This document shows, one piece after another, positions 59,801-64,000 of a stretch of DNA of 64,000 bases. The first letter of the stretch is position 1, and each line of letters starts with the position of its first letter. The stretch lies in NCBI RefSeq assembly GCF_932294415.1, contig NC_065545.1, positions 42,694,327 to 42,758,326 of the forward strand. The letters are read 5' to 3'. The notes beneath the pieces were generated by a model. That model made no database searches, was not told the DNA's origin, and worked only from the letters and a program-made list of their open reading frames with translations. Position numbers and translations under genes: made by a program. Source of the stretch: Quercus robur. Its lineage: Eukaryota > Streptophyta > Magnoliopsida > Fagales > Fagaceae.

Positions 59801-61437
59801 CTTTTATTGAAAAAATGAACATCGTGTTCATGTATTACAACCATTATGTTTTAGTTATCCTCTTTTAATTTGTTTCTAGTTTCAATGAGTCAAATTTGAC
59901 CATGGTCTTAAAAATGTAATGTTTTAATTGCTATTTTCATTCTCCTATGCTTAGAAGGTTGTTCAAAGCTTCCATATAAGCTATTTGGCTGGAATGAACA
60001 AATCAAAGTGTATTTTCAGAAAAATAGCCTTTGTGCTTTAAGAAGAATGATTTCTTCTATTCAACTCCTCCCTTACGTGGATTCCTTTTGGTGGCAAGTT
60101 TCGATTTTTGTATCTTTTTGGGTGGTGATAATTCTCATTCAGTGGTGAGTCATTTCAGGTCCATATCCTCAGTAGAATTCCTTGGGTGGTGATTTTTATT
60201 TATTTTTTAATAAATAATCGGAGTAATTTTATTGAGGAAAAGAGAAAGGAAAAATACAAGTTGTTCATGATGATGAACACAAGAAAACATAAACAAACAA
60301 CAAAAGGAAATTACCTTCTAGTGGAAATAAGAATGGACTTGGCCCAAGCTATGATCATAGATAAAATAACCTTCTAGTGGAAAAAAGCTAGCTGGGCTTA
60401 CAACCGTGGAAATCCGGGAAGACTACCTTTCTTGAGGACCATAACCGAAATAACCCACTAAACCTTTTTCCCGAGGTCACAAAGGTATCTCGGATAGCAA
60501 CTTCTCCCTTGGCTGGGACCACCCATCTTCCACGCTTCCCCCTAGGAACACAATGAAGAAAACGCAGAACCCAATGTAACAGTCACCTCCACATTAATGA
60601 GATCCCCCACCTTAATGTCAGCCACATTAAATGCTGAATAACTGGCCTAAATAGTGAAACACCCCCAAAAGTCCTCTTTCATGATCAAGAAATGGCAGGG
60701 GAAAGGTCTAATGGGATTAGTATCTCCCAAAGCCAGCTAGGAGCTAGACGGCTGGAGGATGAAGGGGAATGGCTATAAAAGGAGGAGGAGAGCAACAAGA
60801 GAAAGGATCCAGAAAATAGAGAGAGAAAGTCTGAGCAAGAACTAGAGAGAGAGTGAAAGCACTATTCTCCGGTATTTATACTCTTGAATCTTCCTTTTGT
60901 ACTACAAGAATAATGTTTCCACATATATAGGAGCTCGATTCAACTTATTTGTCTTTGACTTATTGCTTGATCTTCCCATTGTGGATTCTTTTCCCCATAT
61001 TTTAGAAATTAGTTGTGTAGACCAAGAATACTTGTGATTGAAATAGTTTTGAGTGTTTTTGACCCCCACAGTTCTTAAACAGATATGAATAGGACATTAT
61101 TAGAACCTTTTGACTCTATCTGCACTTCACATTTCAGGGACAAAAATTGGTGGTGAACTAAATAATAACAATACTGACAAATGATAGTTATTATGTTTAG
61201 AAGAAAAATCAGATACAAGCTCGTACCGGTTTTTAGCTTTTTCGTCTCATTGTTGTCAAAAAAATTTGGAGGGAGCACAGATGATGATGACTGATTTTTG
61301 GGCACTTCTGGTGAGCTTTCAGGTTTAACACTAAGCAACTCTGTAGATTTAGGTTTAATCAACTCTTTATGGGGCTCAGCTTTCACATTGTTAACCCGGG
61401 TTAGTCCAGCTGCATTAGCCTTGATGGTATTTATTGC
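56876..61437 (-). CDS. zinc finger protein 830-like protein (C-terminal five exons; 5' end outside window)
   Basis: Exons in transcript order: 61437-61227, 58628-58337, 57385-57310, 57197-57151 and 57056-56876. All have GT-AG borders and consistent phase, together 268 codons plus stop. The protein reads AINTIKANAAGLTRVNNVKA, two matching motifs LPPNFFDN (first exon here) and LPEGFFDN (next exon), then YKEFEKLIQEDLQEVDDRF. An acidic coiled-coil part (EEEEIDAAETIEEAESVEQK) follows, then YWEKVEMLKKKKLELQ, basic SVKRRK, and the end ESSSEDDSDENFAVDWRAQH. The FFDN repeats and FAVDWRA end are typical of ZNF830 (OMCG1) relatives, nuclear proteins linked in animals to the XAB2 spliceosome-associated complex. 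The N-terminal exon with the C2H2 finger is not between 61438 and 64000, so intron 1 is longer than 2.5 kb. Intron 2 (58629-61226) holds an LTR fragment and a micro-LINE. Confidence 0.9.
59286..59304. repeat. C19 homopolymer in an intron
   Basis: Nineteen consecutive C, followed by more C-rich DNA and a GA repeat, within intron 2 of the ZNF830-like gene. Confidence 0.9.
59760..59852 (-). mobile_element. 53-bp LINE 3' end with 20-bp target duplication
   Basis: TATTACAACCATTATGTTTT flanks it at 59760-59779 and 59833-59852. The insert on the minus strand reads a short 3' UTR ending CTATTACCTATC plus poly(A). The same TTACCTATC-poly(A) end terminates the LINE at 62823-63823, so this is a drastically truncated relative. 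Confidence 0.78.
60390..61070 (+). mobile_element. LTR fragment or solo LTR inside ZNF830-like intron 2
   Basis: A block with CTATAAAAGGAGGAGG at about 60773, followed by an R/U5-like stretch and a CCCCCACA end at 61070. Upstream words (CACATTAATGAGATCCCC, CCACATTAAATGC) recall the LTR remnants at 9.5 and 27.5 kb. No primer site follows it. It is oriented opposite to the host gene. The left border is not resolved. Confidence 0.5.
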
Positions 61438-62822
61438 CTGTACCAGCAGAAACATTCAATTAGTAAATACTCATTAAGAACCAAAGAAATATGGAGAGGG
61501 GGGGGGGGGGGGGGTCAGAAAGATATGCCATATAAAATACTTATCAAAAAGAAAAAAGATATGCAATATAAAATATAATCAATACAACAATTGTAAAATT
61601 GGCTCAAAATGAAAAATCCCCAAAAAAAAAGTACAAATCAAGGAATATTTGGCAATAACTAGTGTGAAAATATACTAAACTCCCAACCCCCCCCCCCCCC
61701 TTTTTCTCTCTCCATAGAAGAAAATCCTAGGGGTGATATCAGTTCAGTGTGATTAGTGTTGAAGGCATTTTTTACACCAAACTGAGGCTGTCGGTTTTGC
61801 CATATTGCTTGTACATTGGCACCAACAATTGGTTTTCTAGGTTTTGCTTTCATTTTCTCATCAACCAAAGGAAACAAAGAAAATCAAAAGCCTTAGACAA
61901 TCCACCAACACTGAAATCTTATATGGAAGAAAAATCTCACTCTCACACTCACACCAACCACCACCATTGAAACAGAGGAAAAATATGCAACCCAAGCGTA
62001 TTAAAAAAATAAAAAATACCCTTTTAGTTTTGGAGTGTTTGCCACTAAATCAATCAAAACATGATAACAGAACCAGCAAATAAAACAGAAAAAAATTAGG
62101 AAGATAAACAAAACAAAATATCCTAAGGCTCAAGTCAATTACAAAATTGATATCCATGAATTCCTTTTGTGTTCTCCTCCAATGTTCATATGAGAGACTT
62201 GGATAAAATTAATTGCAGTAGGTGATTTGCTCTTAGGTGATATGCTCTTAGTAAATTTAACCGGAAAATGAGATAGTTTTCAAGAAAATGAACCACTTTC
62301 CAAAAAACATTAATGCTAAAACAAACAGTGCGTCAATTCAAAATACAATGATCAAACAAATTTAAAGAATGGATTATAAAATAACTAGCCTTTTTTCATG
62401 TATTAAACAAGTGCTTAAAAGGGTAGTTTTCCAATAAATAAATTAGACTTAGTCTTATGCCTACATGTTAACATAAGAAGGGCTTCAGTGATATTAATTT
62501 TCACTCAATAGACCTCAAAACCCACTTATCCAGTCCTGCAATAGCATTTAAGGCATTACCCTCACAGTTACTGACACGGCATTACCTTACATCCTACTAC
62601 CATTACTAGGCCATCAGTATGTTATAATAGCCTCTCCAAAAAAAGGGGGGTAAGGTTGTCTACCATCATCTCTCATCCACAAAAGTGAGAGCTTTGTACA
62701 CTAGGTACGACCTTTTTATGTTATAATAGCCAACAAAAAAGTACAACATGCAAAAAGAAAGTGAAGTGGCCTTGTCCCCAACAGTTTTTGTGACGTAAAC
62801 CTTTTGGTAAAAATCTAAATTA
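61438..62822. other. intron 1 of the ZNF830-like gene (continues past right edge), G/C tracts
   Basis: Contains a G17 run at 61498-61514 and a C14 run at 61687-61700. The minus-strand open stretch 61659-61877 has no recognisable family and was not called as an exon. Confidence 0.55.
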
Positions 62823-63823
62823 CCGCAAATAATTTAATTTAATTTAATTTAAGGTTGGGGTGGGGAATAGAGTGAAATTCTGGACGGATAGGTGGTGTGG
62901 AGACCTCCCTCTCCAGTTGCTTTTCCGACCTTGTACACTTTTGTTGCAAACAAAGAAGCCTCCGTAGAATCATCTTTGTTGTGCCAAGGAGAGGGGAATA
63001 GGAGAACTTGGGATGTTCGCTTCATCCGGGGTCCTAATGATTGGGAGGCAAATGTGGTGGTTGATTTCTTCCGAGTCTTGGCTCCCAATCAGCCCCTTGT
63101 GACTGAGGGTGATCGTTTGATATGGAAATTGACAAAGAGTGGGGATTTTACTATCCGCTCCTTTTATCACAAGCTTCATGGTTCTTCTTCCATTGTCTTT
63201 CCATGGAAAGGTACTTGTAAGGTTAAGGCACCCCGGCGTATCTCTTTCTTTGTTTGGACAACGGCATGGGATAGGATTCTCACAGGTAATAATTTGAGGC
63301 TTAAGGGCTACGACTTCGTTGATTGGTGTATTATGTGTCGGTGCTGCAGGGAAACAGTGGATCACTTGTTGTTACATTGTGGAAAGGCTTATTGGCTGTG
63401 GTGTTTTGTCTATAGAACCTTTGGGATTTCATGGGTCCCCTCTGGCACGATGTCAGATCTCCTTTTTAGCTGGTGGAATTGGTTGGGGAAGCGTTCATCT
63501 CACATTTGGAATTTAATTCCATTGTGTCTGATGTGGTGTGTTTGGAGGGAACGCAATCGGCGAACTTTTGAGGATTTGGATAGATCCGATGACCAAATGC
63601 TCGTTCTCTTTTCTGGTTCCCTTTTTGATTGGGCTAGGGCTTGGGGACTCACATCTAGTGATTCTCTCCCGCTCTTCCTTAGCTCTCTTCTTCTTTGTTC
63701 TTAATGTTTTTATTCTCCTATGTTTGTTCTTTTCTTTCTTTTCTTGTACATTTTGTTGTGCTAGTGCTTTTTTTTAGCAGTTTATTGAATATACTTGCTT
63801 CTTACCTATCAAAAAAAAAAAAA
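62823..63823 (+). pseudogene. 5'-truncated LINE (zf-RVT end) in an intron, with target duplication
   Basis: From about 62850 it reads the LINE linker (RVKFWTDRWCGDLPLQ). After a one-base frameshift near 62915 it has an open run of about 270 codons: DRLIWKLTKSGDFTIRSFYH, KAPRRISFFVWTTAWDRILT, the zinc knuckle CIMCRCCRETVDHLLLHC and WRERNRRTFEDL. The 3' UTR ends CTTACCTATC plus A13 at 63811-63823. AAAAATCTAAATTA occurs before (62809-62822) and after (63819-63832) the element, overlapping the poly(A) at its right copy. There is no RNase H domain, unlike the LINE at 54 kb, so two lineages are present. It is antisense to the host gene. Confidence 0.85.
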
Positions 63824-63832
63824 TCTAAATTA

Positions 63833-64000
63833 TTTATAAATATATATACACATTTAAAAATTATAATCCTTACTGAAAAACGTACATTAATCATAAGGGA
63901 GGTTTTAACCACTTTAGAATAACTTTACAAGTACATCATAAAGCATTGCACCCTCCAACATTCATAAAGACAGTGTTATATGGTTTTTTCTTTTTTTTGA
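63833..64000. other. right edge, intron 1 continues
   Basis: AT-rich, with no exon of the ZNF830-like gene recognised before the window ends. Confidence 0.5.

Noticed and set aside
61659-61877. Minus-strand frame containing KPRKPIVGANVQAIWQNR
   Set aside because: Does not match the C2H2 finger expected for exon 1 of the ZNF830-like gene and matches no family I know; treated as intron.
1-64000. CRISPR arrays, operons, prophage or other bacterial-type systems
   Set aside because: Intron-split plant genes and plant transposons fill the window; the short repeats seen are tandem or transposon-related, without CRISPR-like spacing.

Overview
This window reads as nuclear DNA of a flowering plant, most likely a woody eudicot. 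It is AT-rich and intron-rich, carries plant-only gene families (BREVIS RADIX, PAM68, NDR1/HIN1-like), and is packed with plant transposons. The mix of repeats reminded me of Fagales (oak or chestnut relatives), but that is an impression and was not tested.

Five host genes can be supported. (1) An intronless NDR1/HIN1-like LEA-2 membrane protein, 12496-13212 (+). (2) A cadmium-induced protein AS8-like gene with two coding exons, 19715-20483 (-). (3) A BREVIS RADIX family gene with five coding exons, 34628-41227 (+), plus a non-coding leader exon and a TATA box near 32.7 kb; the exon phases close exactly into 364 aa. (4) A PAM68-like thylakoid photosystem II assembly factor with two exons, 50390-51319 (-), 208 aa. 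(5) The last five exons of a zinc finger protein 830-like gene, 56876-61437 (-); its first exon, expected to carry the C2H2 finger, lies beyond the right edge. A weak candidate terminal exon sits at 1-98.

The rest is mobile or repeated DNA. From 0 to 12 kb there are tRNA-derived SINEs, a defective LINE reverse transcriptase fragment, an LTR remnant and MITEs, including a 55-bp one. From 13 to 19 kb there is a composite inverted-repeat element with nested repeats and a decayed plastid-type trnD. From 21 to 27 kb there is a tandem array of about 147 bp and a cluster of MITEs with legible target-site duplications. From 27 to 32 kb there are LTR remnants, a 267-bp tandem duplication and small retroposons. 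A hAT-like element sits in BRX intron 1. At 41841-49101 lies a Copia-type LTR element with a 5-bp target duplication, a tRNA-iMet primer site, a broken gag and a downstream 'plant transposon protein' ORF, but no recognisable pol. From 52 to 64 kb there is an LTR-like block, two truncated LINEs and an intronic LTR fragment.

The five genes have unrelated jobs, as is usual in plants, and I see no operon-like cooperation or new enzymatic system. The most distinctive signals are the pol-less Copia element, a series of tiny poly(A)/poly(T) insertions flanked by 11-20 bp duplications, and nonsense codons in dead elements that look like C-to-T changes at CG or CHG sites.
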